This document shows, in pieces, positions 37,143 to 45,899 of a DNA stretch of 64,000 bases. The notes below the pieces were generated by a model. It was not told the origin of the DNA. It saw only the letters and a list, made by a program, of their open reading frames with translations, and ran no database searches. Source of the DNA: an uncultured Bacteroidales bacterium (GTDB lineage: Bacteria > Bacteroidota > Bacteroidia > Bacteroidales > Lentimicrobiaceae). Numbering within the stretch: position 1 is the stretch's first letter; the number at the start of each line of letters is the position of its first letter. The stretch is from contig CALCQV010000043.1 of NCBI GenBank assembly GCA_937894795.1, forward strand, positions 1 through 64,000, read 5' to 3'. The position numbers and the translations under genes are program-made.

Positions 37143-38183
37143 ATGGCCTTGAACAAATCGCATTCGCTAAGTCTCTCATTCTTATTAATCGTAACAGTAA
37201 TATTATTTTTTTCCTCTTGCAATCAAAAGCCTGATAATAATGCCAAGCCTATTGCTAATGATACCATTACTGATCAGCTTACATTACTTACGAACGCTAT
37301 TATAGCCAATCCTAATGAAATCAAGCCACTGCTCGACAGGTCAATATATTATGCTCATACTGATAAGTACAATGATGCTTTGGCTGATGTGAATGCGGCT
37401 CTTGAAATCAATGAAAATGATCCTGAAATTTATATAGCACTCTCTGAAATTTACCTGTACTCAGGCAAAACACAAAGGGCGCTGGATGCCCTTAAGAAGG
37501 CTAAAGAACTATCTCCTGATAATGACAGAGTGGATGTAAGCACTGCCCGTGTTTATCTGACAATGAGTGACTATAAGCAAACATTCAATGCCCTGCGTGA
37601 GGCCCTGAAAAAGAATCCTGATAATGCTGAAGCATTTTTTATAAGCGGATTGGCCAATGAAGAGATTGGCGACACAACAAAAGCTATCGATAGTTACCAA
37701 AACGCTGTTGCCAGGGATAAAAAGCACTTTGACGCATTAAAACAGCTGGGAATATTATTCTCAATGAAACATGACCCTCTGGCTATAGACTACCTCAGGA
37801 ACGCAGCACAACTGAAACCTGAGCAACCTGAGCCTTTGTATATCCTGGGAATGCATTACCAGGATAACGGACAACCCGATAAAGCATTAAGTGTTTACCA
37901 GGAAATTCTGCAGATAGATTCTACATACAAACTAGCCCACTATAATACCGGATATGTTTACCTGGTTTACAAACAAGAGTATGCCAATGCAATTGATGCT
38001 TTCAGTCGCGCCTTGAAAATTGATCCTGAATATGCTGATGCTCTATACAATAGAGGATACGCCAAAGAACTCTTCGGCAGCTTCACTGAAGCACGAAAAG
38101 ATTATCAGCAGGTACTTCGTATGAAAGTCAATGACGATAAAGCAGTACAAGGCCTCAACCGACTGGATGCTATTGAAGAGTAA
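37143..38183 (+). CDS. TPR-repeat lipoprotein
   Basis: The 346-residue protein has a lipoprotein signal peptide with lipobox at FFSSCNQK (Cys about residue 28). Residues about 55-340 are seven or eight tetratricopeptide repeats with the usual A/G/Y/A pattern, for example YNDALADVNAALEINENDPE and YANAIDAFSRALKIDPEYAD. TPR lipoproteins act as scaffolds for protein complexes in the periplasm or at the outer membrane; the partner is unknown. It ends 2 bases from the convergent HPt gene. Confidence 0.85.
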   Translation: MALNKSHSLSLSFLLIVTVILFFSSCNQKPDNNAKPIANDTITDQLTLLTNAIIANPNEIKPLLDRSIYYAHTDKYNDALADVNAALEINENDPEIYIALSEIYLYSGKTQRALDALKKAKELSPDNDRVDVSTARVYLTMSDYKQTFNALREALKKNPDNAEAFFISGLANEEIGDTTKAIDSYQNAVARDKKHFDALKQLGILFSMKHDPLAIDYLRNAAQLKPEQPEPLYILGMHYQDNGQPDKALSVYQEILQIDSTYKLAHYNTGYVYLVYKQEYANAIDAFSRALKIDPEYADALYNRGYAKELFGSFTEARKDYQQVLRMKVNDDKAVQGLNRLDAIEE

Positions 38184-38185
38184 TA

Positions 38186-38560
38186 TTACTTTGACAACAT
38201 TAATTCTTCTTTCATTTCTTTAAGCTGTGATGCCATTATACCAACACATTCATACAGTTCATGAATGTTGTTTTGCACTTCTGTTTCATTGTAACCTTCC
38301 CCTTGGCTTTCGATGTAACCTGCAGCCATTTTCTCAAGATTATAAGCTTTTTCCTTAGCTATTGGTGCACAGAAATTTGCTACGGTACCTTTCAACCAAT
38401 GTGCATCAAACCTAAGTTCAGAAAAATTCTTTTTATGCGCTTCGGCTATAAGCTTTTCAAACCTTCCGGGATACTCATTCATAAAGATGTCAATTATTTC
38501 AATCAAGACCTCCTTGTCAAAATATCCATAAGTATCCATGAATTCCTGCTTGTTGATCAT
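38186..38560 (-). CDS. HPt phosphotransfer protein
   Basis: The 124-residue helical protein is a free histidine phosphotransfer domain. The motif DAHWLKGTVANFCAP holds the phospho-accepting His54 followed by the conserved Lys two residues later (H-x-L-K-G). It would relay phosphate between a hybrid kinase and a response regulator; no such kinase is in the window, though a lone receiver protein lies 12 kb away. The frame is open to a TTG at 38587 that lies in the promoter -7 element, so the ATG at 38560 is preferred. Confidence 0.8.
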   Translation of the reverse strand: MINKQEFMDTYGYFDKEVLIEIIDIFMNEYPGRFEKLIAEAHKKNFSELRFDAHWLKGTVANFCAPIAKEKAYNLEKMAAGYIESQGEGYNETEVQNNIHELYECVGIMASQLKEMKEELMLSK

Positions 38561-38584
38561 CTCTTCTAGTAGTTGGTAGTGTGA

Positions 38585-38592
38585 CAAAGATA
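38585..38592 (-). promoter_or_regulatory. Promoter -7 element of the HPt gene
   Basis: The minus strand reads TATCTTTG. It overlaps the TTG at 38587 that would otherwise be taken as the start, and lies 25 bases from the ATG at 38560. Confidence 0.55.
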
Positions 38593-38666
38593 ACGAGTAA
38601 TTCTCCAGTAAAAGGAAAGAAAATCCATAAAAAGTTATGGTTTTTCAATTTCAGTATGATTATACT

Positions 38667-38861
38667 TTAGCTGACAGGTTCTTTCTTTTGCTTTGCTTTC
38701 CCGATATTCTTTTTCATTTCTATAACAGAACAACCTGAACAATCAGATGAACAACCGTCGCAGCCTGATTTTTTGCCTGTAAGCGTTTTAATTAAACTGT
38801 AACCGGCTGCAAAAAAAGCTATTCCTATAATCAGATATACCAGTATGTTTTGAAAATCCAT
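38667..38861 (-). CDS. FeoB-associated Cys-rich membrane protein
   Basis: The 64-residue protein has one hydrophobic segment (residues about 5-25) followed by a Cys-rich stretch CDGCSSDCSGCSV with C-x2-C-x3-C-x2-C spacing. Small proteins of this kind (FeoB-associated Cys-rich membrane proteins) accompany feoB genes and are thought to help iron transfer or regulation. It is the third gene downstream of feoAB, 18 bases after the M50B gene. Confidence 0.85.
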   Translation of the reverse strand: MDFQNILVYLIIGIAFFAAGYSLIKTLTGKKSGCDGCSSDCSGCSVIEMKKNIGKAKQKKEPVS

Positions 38862-38879
38862 CTTTCCCTTGTTTTAAAA

Positions 38880-39605
38880 TTATTCAATAACTTGTTGATT
38901 GATTACTTCTTTAATCCACGGGAAGTAATTGACTACCGTGTAATAAAGAATGCTGACCACAATTACCAGATTCATTATTGACCAAAATGCTGTCGACACC
39001 CCTGTTATCTTTTTAAGATTTGACAGATCACCTGACTTCTTTCCATTTGTAAAGCCCAGAAAAGTAATCACTGCTGTTGAGGCTATTGTTTCGGTAAAAG
39101 CTATCATACATACAAACAATAAAAATATCCTTTGGGTTAACTGATTGGCATATATCATTATAATTATCAACAGGATTGAAAAAATGATCAGCCAAATAAT
39201 GCCAAATGAGTTTCGAACAAAAAGTATCAGGTTAAGTATTACTAATGAAAGAAGAATAAAAGCCACAATTTTAAATTGTCCATTTATGGTTAAAATCAAT
39301 AAAATTGAACTTGCCAACGCTGCAAAGGGATATCCGGCAAAGGAGGTCAAAAAAGCACTAAAGCGGCCGTTGGTTTTAGTTTGTGCTAATCCTGAAGTAT
39401 CCTTTCTATACTCTATCTTTATTACCTCTCCGCTTGTAAGTATTGCTGCAATAGCATGACCGCTTTCATGAAGCATAGTATTAACCGTTCTAAAAAAAAC
39501 TCCTGCATAAGGCAATCTATTGATAATAAATGAGAGCGCGAATACAATATAAAAAGTCAGCGCCTTATTACCGGTTAATAGATCGATGATTTCCAAACGG
39601 GTCAT
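38880..39605 (-). CDS. M50B-type membrane metallopeptidase-like protein
   Basis: The 241-residue protein has six or seven hydrophobic segments and the zinc motif HESGH at residues 46-50 in the second segment, which matches the M50B peptidase-like family (YugP/M50-like with NTMLHESGHAIAA). A second ligand Asp in the usual downstream motif was not identified, so activity is uncertain. It lies 20 bases after feoAB and 18 bases before the Cys-rich gene, so it is in the iron operon. An intramembrane protease here could process FeoB or a regulator, but that is only inference from position. Confidence 0.75.
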   Translation of the reverse strand: MTRLEIIDLLTGNKALTFYIVFALSFIINRLPYAGVFFRTVNTMLHESGHAIAAILTSGEVIKIEYRKDTSGLAQTKTNGRFSAFLTSFAGYPFAALASSILLILTINGQFKIVAFILLSLVILNLILFVRNSFGIIWLIIFSILLIIIMIYANQLTQRIFLLFVCMIAFTETIASTAVITFLGFTNGKKSGDLSNLKKITGVSTAFWSIMNLVIVVSILYYTVVNYFPWIKEVINQQVIE

Positions 39606-39625
39606 TTGAATAAATTAAGTTTAAA

Positions 39626-42148
39626 TTATCCTCCCAACAGTAGGCTACCAATCTGATAGGTTAATAAAGAAGCAATATAAGCAAGTAGTGTAGTATACAC
39701 AACCACAAATACAGCCCATTTTACAGCTCCTGATTCTCTGCGAATAGCTGCTACCACTGCAACACAAGGGAAGTAAATCAAGATAAATAGCATAAAACTA
39801 AAGGCAACCAATGGCGTGAAAACCGGCTTCCCGGCGCTGGGCCCATCCTTATATTGTTGCTGCCTTAATTTGGTGATCAGAGATGATTGATTAACATCAT
39901 CATCCGTATCTGCCTGATATAAAACACCTAATGTGCCAACGGTAACTTCTTTAGCTGCAACTCCAGTGAGAACAGCTACACTCATCTTCCAATCAAAGCC
40001 TAATGGTCTCATGGCAGGCTCTATAAAGTGCCCCAACCGACCAATATAGGAGTTCATTTGCCTGTGACTTTCCAACTCATATTCAATATTTCTGATCTCC
40101 TCACTCTCTTTTTCTTTCAATGCATTAATCACCTCAGTATTCTGCTGCGTCTGCATGATCATTGTGCTATACTGACTCCTGATGTTTGCTATCCTGGTAT
40201 GAAATGTTCCATCTTCAGCAGTTTCCCTTGGGAAATAGCCCAATGCCCATATAATTATTGATGCTACAAGAATAACCCCACCCATTTTCCTAAGATATTG
40301 TTCGGCACGGTTCCACATGTGCTTCACTAAAGTCCTGAGTGTAGGCGTTCTGTAAGGCGGTAACTCCATTACGAATGGTATATCCGCCTGCTTAAAGATT
40401 GTTTTCTTAAAGACCAGCGAAGAAGCAATTGCCAGTGCTACCCCAATTCCATACATGGCAAATAATATGGTACCCTGATAATTGACAAAGAATGCACTGA
40501 TAAAGAGAATATAGACCGGTAACCGGGCACTGCACGACATAAATGGATTGATCAGCATAGTTATGAGCCTGTCACGCTTGCTTTCGATTATTCTGGTAGA
40601 TAAAATGGCAGGCACATTACACCCGAAGCCCATCACTAAAGGAATGAATGATTTACCATGCAATCCAATTCTATGCATGATCTTATCCATAATGAAAACA
40701 GCCCTTGCCATATATCCGGTATCTTCCATCAATGAAATGAAAAGATAAAGCAGGAGTATATTGGGCAGAAAAATGATCACACCCCCCACTCCGCCTATGA
40801 TCCCTTGGATAAACAAGTCTTTAAGCATGCCTTCGGGCAACAGCACCGATAATTTCACTGATATAAAATCAACAAGCATCTCAATCCAGTGCATCGGGTA
40901 CTCTCCAATCTTAAATGTACCATAAAAGGTAAGCCACATGAGGAATACAAATATGGGGATTCCCCAAATTCTATGGGTAACAATAGTATCAATGACCTCA
41001 CTGTTTTTCCGCTGCATTACAGGATTTAAGACGAATGTTTCCTTAAGCGCTCCGGCTATGAATCCATACTTGGCATCGGCAATCAAACTTTCGGTATCTT
41101 GCTTGAAAGTTGATTCTATGCGACTTACTTCAGCATCAGCGGCCTCCATTATCTCGGAAAAGTTGGCAGTCTTCTCTAAAGCAACCTCTGTTGCTCTATC
41201 CTTTTCCAACAACTTGATTGCGAGAAATCTGGATGATACACGGTGTGTCAGCTCATTGACACCTGATTTGTATATGAGGTCCTGAATTTTGTTGATGGCA
41301 GGCTCAATAACATTCCCATAGCTTATATGAATATGACGATAGGTGGAATCACGGTCTTCATATACTTCTATTATCTTGTCCAGCAGTTCATTCACTCCTT
41401 TGCCCTTTGAGCCGATGGTTGGTATGAACGGTATACCCAATAACTTACCAAGTTTCTCATGCTGCAGTACATTCCCACTCGCCAATAGTTCGTCGTGCAT
41501 GTTAAGCACACCCACCATCTTGATATCCATATCAATAAGTTGGGTGGTAAGGAAAAGATTTCTTTCAAGATTGGAACTGTCAATGATATTTACCACTACA
41601 TCAGGCACAGTATCAATAATAAAATCCCTTACAAACAACTCTTCGGGAGTATAGGCCGTGATTGAATAAGTACCCGGCAGATCTGTAACATTAAAGATAT
41701 AATCACCTTTTCTGAACTTAGCTTCTTTGGCATCAACGGTAACTCCGGAATAGTTGCCCACATGTTCACGTAGTCCTGAGGCATGATTGAAAAGTGTAGT
41801 CTTACCTGAATTAGGATTGCCCACGAAAGCAACATTGATAGTCTTTTTCTTCTGCTGAACCGTCGAAGTGAATAAATTTCCTACTCTGGAACTTACCCCA
41901 AGCTCTTGCTGCTCACTCGTTTCTGATTCAGTGAGTATCTCAATCATCCGCGCTTCTGAATTACGCAGTGATACATTATAACTCATTACATTGTACTCAA
42001 CCGGATCCATAAGCGGAGCCCTTTGAATAACGCTGACTTCTTTTCCTGAAATGAATCCCATTTCAAGTATTCGCTTTCTAAACGCCCCTCTACCGCGTAC
42101 TTTTGTAATAATCCCTTTTTCTCCGGGTGCAAGATCAGCTAATGTCAT
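39626..42148 (-). CDS. feoAB: Fused FeoA-FeoB ferrous iron transporter
   Basis: Ferrous iron enters through this inner-membrane transporter. Residues 1-73 are a FeoA SH3-like domain (LAPGEKGIITKVRGRGAFRKR, given as GIITKVRGRGAF and RKRILEMGF). From residue 105 the FeoB G domain follows with G1 GNPNSGKTT at 110-118, the switch region GNYSGVT and G3 DLPGTYS, then a helical GDI domain and about eight to ten membrane segments including the Gate motifs (FIPLVMGFGCNVPAIL). FeoA-FeoB fusions are typical of Bacteroidota. It heads an operon with an M50B protein and a Cys-rich protein. The promoter and a 19-bp palindrome lie 10-42 bases upstream. Confidence 0.95.
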   Translation of the reverse strand: MTLADLAPGEKGIITKVRGRGAFRKRILEMGFISGKEVSVIQRAPLMDPVEYNVMSYNVSLRNSEARMIEILTESETSEQQELGVSSRVGNLFTSTVQQKKKTINVAFVGNPNSGKTTLFNHASGLREHVGNYSGVTVDAKEAKFRKGDYIFNVTDLPGTYSITAYTPEELFVRDFIIDTVPDVVVNIIDSSNLERNLFLTTQLIDMDIKMVGVLNMHDELLASGNVLQHEKLGKLLGIPFIPTIGSKGKGVNELLDKIIEVYEDRDSTYRHIHISYGNVIEPAINKIQDLIYKSGVNELTHRVSSRFLAIKLLEKDRATEVALEKTANFSEIMEAADAEVSRIESTFKQDTESLIADAKYGFIAGALKETFVLNPVMQRKNSEVIDTIVTHRIWGIPIFVFLMWLTFYGTFKIGEYPMHWIEMLVDFISVKLSVLLPEGMLKDLFIQGIIGGVGGVIIFLPNILLLYLFISLMEDTGYMARAVFIMDKIMHRIGLHGKSFIPLVMGFGCNVPAILSTRIIESKRDRLITMLINPFMSCSARLPVYILFISAFFVNYQGTILFAMYGIGVALAIASSLVFKKTIFKQADIPFVMELPPYRTPTLRTLVKHMWNRAEQYLRKMGGVILVASIIIWALGYFPRETAEDGTFHTRIANIRSQYSTMIMQTQQNTEVINALKEKESEEIRNIEYELESHRQMNSYIGRLGHFIEPAMRPLGFDWKMSVAVLTGVAAKEVTVGTLGVLYQADTDDDVNQSSLITKLRQQQYKDGPSAGKPVFTPLVAFSFMLFILIYFPCVAVVAAIRRESGAVKWAVFVVVYTTLLAYIASLLTYQIGSLLLGG

Positions 42149-42158
42149 TCCTCTAATT

Positions 42159-42177
42159 ATTTAGAATCATTTTAAAT
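42159..42177. promoter_or_regulatory. Candidate iron-responsive operator upstream of feoAB
   Basis: ATTTAGAATCATTTTAAAT is a 19-base near-perfect palindrome (ATTTA/TAAAT arms; only the central position and one symmetric pair differ from the exact complement). It spans the predicted transcription start of feoAB, between the -7 element and the start codon, where a bound repressor would block transcription. The layout fits a Fur- or DtxR-family site, but the protein is not known. Confidence 0.55.
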
Positions 42178-42182
42178 TGAGA

Positions 42183-42190
42183 CAAAAGTA
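42183..42190 (-). promoter_or_regulatory. Promoter -7 element of feoAB
   Basis: The minus strand reads TACTTTTG, a match to TAnnTTTG, 35 bases before the ATG. An ATTGG at 42208-42212 on the same strand is at about the -33 position. Confidence 0.55.
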
Positions 42191-42333
42191 TCACATTTAT
42201 GCTTAATCCAATGAACATTTAAAAAAAAAGACTTCAACTCTTCTTAAACATTAATTAATGCACTACGCTGAAAATAGTGTTATAAATATGTAACTTCGTA
42301 ATAGCACATCATAAAACAAAACCACTCATCCCC

Positions 42334-45012
42334 ATGAACAAAATTAAAAGCTGTATTTTCATTTTGCTAATTTTAGTTAGTATTCCTTCAGTGGCACAGT
42401 GGAGCACAAATCCTGCTGTCAACAATGCAATATCCAATCTATCAGGTGAACAGGTAATCCCTAAAGTAGGCATATGTAGTGATGGGAATATCTACATTGG
42501 GTTCTTCTCAAACGTATCAGGCTATTATAATGTAAGGCTTCAGAAACTCGATAGTCAAGGCAATGAACTCTGGCCGCATGATGGGCTGCTTATCAGTGAT
42601 CATCCTACCGATTCCTGGGTTACCGATTGGGATATGGCAGTTGATATCAACAACCATGCAATTCTCACCTTTTGTGATACAAGAAACGGTGGGAACCTCA
42701 ACACAGTAGCTTACAGGATTTCGCCTGATGGTACATTTGTCTGGGGGGCCGATGGAATTGCATTATCAAATAATACAGCTTTCAATGCCGCTCCTAAAGT
42801 TACTTGTACAGCAAGCGGTAATTCAGTATTTGCCTGGACATCAGATGATGTGATAATAATGCAAAAGATAAATGCATCGGGTGTCAAGCAGTGGGGGCCT
42901 GATGGTATAACTCTTAGCTCTACTAATTCATTGACTTGGCCACAGTTGATGCCTGTTGGCACTGATGATGTGATCATGAAATATTTTGATGATGCGGGAT
43001 CTCCTCCTTATCCTACGCGTCATGTCTATGCTCAAAGATATAACAGCAGTGGCAATCCTGTATGGGCAACACCTACTCTTATCTCTAATGCAGGTGGCAT
43101 CTCATCATGGACTCAGATATTCCCCTTTATCAACGATGGTAGCGATGGTTTCTATATTGCATGGCATGATGACCGTGATAATAATATGCTGGCTTCTACC
43201 TTTGTACAACACGTAAATTCTTCGGGACAAATTATGTTCATCGCCAATGGGGTTGAAGCCTCAACCCAAACAGGCCGTAACCACTTTTATCCTCAGCTTG
43301 CACTACCACCAGGATCCGCTAATATTTTTGTTTTCTGGAATGAGATGAATGGCGACCAGAATTTGAATGGCATTTCCGGACAGAAGATATCTTCCACCGG
43401 TACCATTCAGTGGACTGCTTCAGGAATGACTTTTATTCCTTTATCTGCCACTACCATTACACCCGAGGCTGCTGAATGTTCAGCCACTGATATGTCGGTT
43501 CTATACAGCGAAGGGAATTCTGCAACTCAAAGCCTGAAAGCAATGCGTATTGGCACTGATGGCTCATTCCTATGGCCATCACAATCTATAACAGTTAGTT
43601 CGGCTGCCTCTTCCAAAGTTCACACTGTAATGAGTCGCTTTGCCAATGACCAGTGGATAGTTTGCTGGGAAGACAACCGCACAGATGCCAATGACCTTTA
43701 TGCACAAAACTTTTCCATTGAGGGTACTCTGGGACCTTACGAAATTGTTTTCGGTTATATCCAGGGCAATGTTTCACTTACCAGTGGTACCGGCAACATC
43801 ACTCAGGTTGTTGTAACTACCGGAAATAATTCAACATTTCCTGATCCAACCGGTGATTATTTTCTACAAACACAAACCGGCACATATAACGTAATTGCCT
43901 CACTCAACGGCTATTATCCAGATACCGTATACAATGTAGTAGTACTGGAAGATCAGACAACCAACAACATTGACCTTATACTGAATCCTGTTCCAACCAC
44001 CGGTTATATTGAAGGAATGGTAACTCTTGACGGTGGACCGGGTGATGTAACTCAAACGCTGGTAACTACCGGAGTGGCAAACACTTATCCTGATGTAACC
44101 GGCTATTATTCAATGGAAGTCGGCGTGGGAACATGGGAAGTGCAAGCTTCACTGGAAGGATACACCCCTCAAATACGCTCAAATGTGTCAGTAGCTCCCG
44201 GAGAAACAACTACCGATATCGACTTTTTGCTTTCTCTATTGCCTACTACGGGATTCCTCTATGGAACTGTTACCATTGAAGGCAATATGGCTAATGTAAC
44301 CCAGACTACGGTTACAGCAGGCAATGTCACTGTTAACCCGGATGAAAACGGCGACTATTTAATGGAACTACCAGTGGGACAAATACAGGTCAGTGCAGGG
44401 CATCCTTATACTGAAGAATTAACCTATGAGGTAACAATTACACCAGGAGGCAGCATCCCGCAGGATTTCAATCTGCTGATGCTCCGCAGAGACCTTATAT
44501 GCACAGTATACCGGTATCCGGTTACCGATCCATTGATAGGGTCGGTTGTACACATTGACGGGCCTGAAGGGGGTTATGATGGAGTGATGGAAGCTGATTC
44601 GCTCGTCTTCTCTCAGGTTCCTTATGGTCAATATACCGGTGAAGCATCATACGCCGGAACCTATTTTGATGAAATTGATACCATCGTTGATCAAACCAAT
44701 AACCAGATAGTATTCTCTATTATTATCTTCTCAACTAATTCCAATTTATTCAAACCCCTGATTATAAGTCCCAATCCGGTATCTCCTGATGGAACTCTTT
44801 GCTTTCAGACAACCGGCCTTCCTGATGGTGACCTATACATTTATGACTCTTTCGGAAGAAAAGTATCAGAATTTTATATCAAACGCCAAAACCAACCATT
44901 TTTTCCTGTTACTTTGCTCTTTAATAAACAAGATGTGCAAGAAGGGATTTACTTTTTGCACTTTGTTTCAGATAAAGAGCATTTCAATGCTAAATTATTA
45001 ATCAAAAAGTAG
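42334..45012 (+). CDS. T9SS cargo protein with carboxypeptidase-regulatory-like repeats
   Basis: This secreted protein (892 residues) has a signal peptide ending at PSVAQWS. Residues about 25-465 resemble a beta-propeller-like region with repeated WPHDG/WGADG/WGPDG loops. Residues about 473-720 hold three to four copies of an ~80-residue carboxypeptidase regulatory-like domain (starts GYIQGNVSL, GYIEGMVTL, GFLYGTVTI), with strong similarity between copies (VVVTTGN, LVTTGVA, TVTAGN). The last 85 residues are a T9SS type A sorting domain (ISPNPVSPDG ... YIYDSFGRKVSEF ... KLLIKK), so it is exported by the type IX system and anchored or released at the cell surface. Function unknown; adhesion or polysaccharide binding is plausible. 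Confidence 0.82.
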   Translation: MNKIKSCIFILLILVSIPSVAQWSTNPAVNNAISNLSGEQVIPKVGICSDGNIYIGFFSNVSGYYNVRLQKLDSQGNELWPHDGLLISDHPTDSWVTDWDMAVDINNHAILTFCDTRNGGNLNTVAYRISPDGTFVWGADGIALSNNTAFNAAPKVTCTASGNSVFAWTSDDVIIMQKINASGVKQWGPDGITLSSTNSLTWPQLMPVGTDDVIMKYFDDAGSPPYPTRHVYAQRYNSSGNPVWATPTLISNAGGISSWTQIFPFINDGSDGFYIAWHDDRDNNMLASTFVQHVNSSGQIMFIANGVEASTQTGRNHFYPQLALPPGSANIFVFWNEMNGDQNLNGISGQKISSTGTIQWTASGMTFIPLSATTITPEAAECSATDMSVLYSEGNSATQSLKAMRIGTDGSFLWPSQSITVSSAASSKVHTVMSRFANDQWIVCWEDNRTDANDLYAQNFSIEGTLGPYEIVFGYIQGNVSLTSGTGNITQVVVTTGNNSTFPDPTGDYFLQTQTGTYNVIASLNGYYPDTVYNVVVLEDQTTNNIDLILNPVPTTGYIEGMVTLDGGPGDVTQTLVTTGVANTYPDVTGYYSMEVGVGTWEVQASLEGYTPQIRSNVSVAPGETTTDIDFLLSLLPTTGFLYGTVTIEGNMANVTQTTVTAGNVTVNPDENGDYLMELPVGQIQVSAGHPYTEELTYEVTITPGGSIPQDFNLLMLRRDLICTVYRYPVTDPLIGSVVHIDGPEGGYDGVMEADSLVFSQVPYGQYTGEASYAGTYFDEIDTIVDQTNNQIVFSIIIFSTNSNLFKPLIISPNPVSPDGTLCFQTTGLPDGDLYIYDSFGRKVSEFYIKRQNQPFFPVTLLFNKQDVQEGIYFLHFVSDKEHFNAKLLIKK

Positions 45013-45074
45013 CGAGGTACTTTTATAATTAAAGAGACAATTATTATTTATTAACACTTAACATTCTTAGTTAA

Positions 45075-45788
45075 ATGCGCAAGATTTCTTTCATTATCTT
45101 ATCCCTTTTCATTGTGGTCATTACAAGCTGCCAGAGAAAATCTGCTGACCAACAAATTGAATTACCTGCCGGTATGCATGCAGCAACGATTCTTGAAGTT
45201 AAGCAGGCATCAAACTATTCCTATTTCCATGTATTTGAAGAAAACCGCAAGTTCTGGATGGCATCTACCATTCTTGATGCTAAGGAAGGTGATGTTATCT
45301 ATTATACTGATGCCTTCGAGATGAAGGATTTCAAAAGCAAGGAATTGAATAAGACCTTTGAATCTATCATGTTTGTCAATGATGCATCACTCACCTTTGA
45401 GAAACCTGAAGTCAAATCACCCGGTGCTGTTAATCCACAACAAGTAGGGAATCTTGAATTAGCAAAAGCTGAGGGTGGCATGACCATGGAGGAGATATAT
45501 AAGAACAAAGAAAATTTAGATGGCAAAGTAGTCTCTATCAGAGGTATAATAGTAAAGTACAACCGTAACATCATGAAGAAAAACTGGGCCCATATACAGG
45601 ATGGTACTAGCTTTGATGGCCATTACGACCTTACTATCACTACAAATGATACGCTAGCCGAAGGTAACATCGCAGTCTTTACGGGAACCATACATCTGAA
45701 TAAAGACTTTGGACACGGTTATGCTTATGACATTATCATGGAAGATGCCAAGGCGAGTGATGTAGAAGATACATCGGCAGGAATTTAA
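45075..45788 (+). CDS. Lipoprotein with OB-fold-like domain
   Basis: The 237-residue protein has a lipoprotein signal peptide with lipobox VITSCQRK (Cys19). A C-terminal domain of about 95 residues (GKVVSIRGIIVKYN, WAHIQDGTSFDGHYDLTITT, GNIAVFTGTIHLNKDFGHGY) has the strand order of an OB-fold seen in DNA/RNA-binding-like lipoproteins of Gram-negative bacteria. Function unknown. It is followed by a terminator shared with the convergent flavoprotein gene. Confidence 0.65.
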   Translation: MRKISFIILSLFIVVITSCQRKSADQQIELPAGMHAATILEVKQASNYSYFHVFEENRKFWMASTILDAKEGDVIYYTDAFEMKDFKSKELNKTFESIMFVNDASLTFEKPEVKSPGAVNPQQVGNLELAKAEGGMTMEEIYKNKENLDGKVVSIRGIIVKYNRNIMKKNWAHIQDGTSFDGHYDLTITTNDTLAEGNIAVFTGTIHLNKDFGHGYAYDIIMEDAKASDVEDTSAGI

Positions 45789-45856
45789 GCCTTACAAATA
45801 GCTGAATACTCAACAATACTGTACTCTGGATTACCCGGGATACAAAAACTAACCTA

Positions 45857-45899
45857 AATAAAGAGCAAGCCGCATCAAAAATGCGGCTTGCTCTTTATT
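45857..45899. terminator. Bidirectional terminator overlapping the flavoprotein C-terminus
   Basis: A perfect 19-bp stem (45857-45875 pairing with 45881-45899) with a 5-base loop is flanked by A- and T-rich ends. It lies between two convergent genes. Its right arm is the last seven codons of the minus-strand flavoprotein gene, and the stop codon TGA lies at the loop. Confidence 0.85.
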
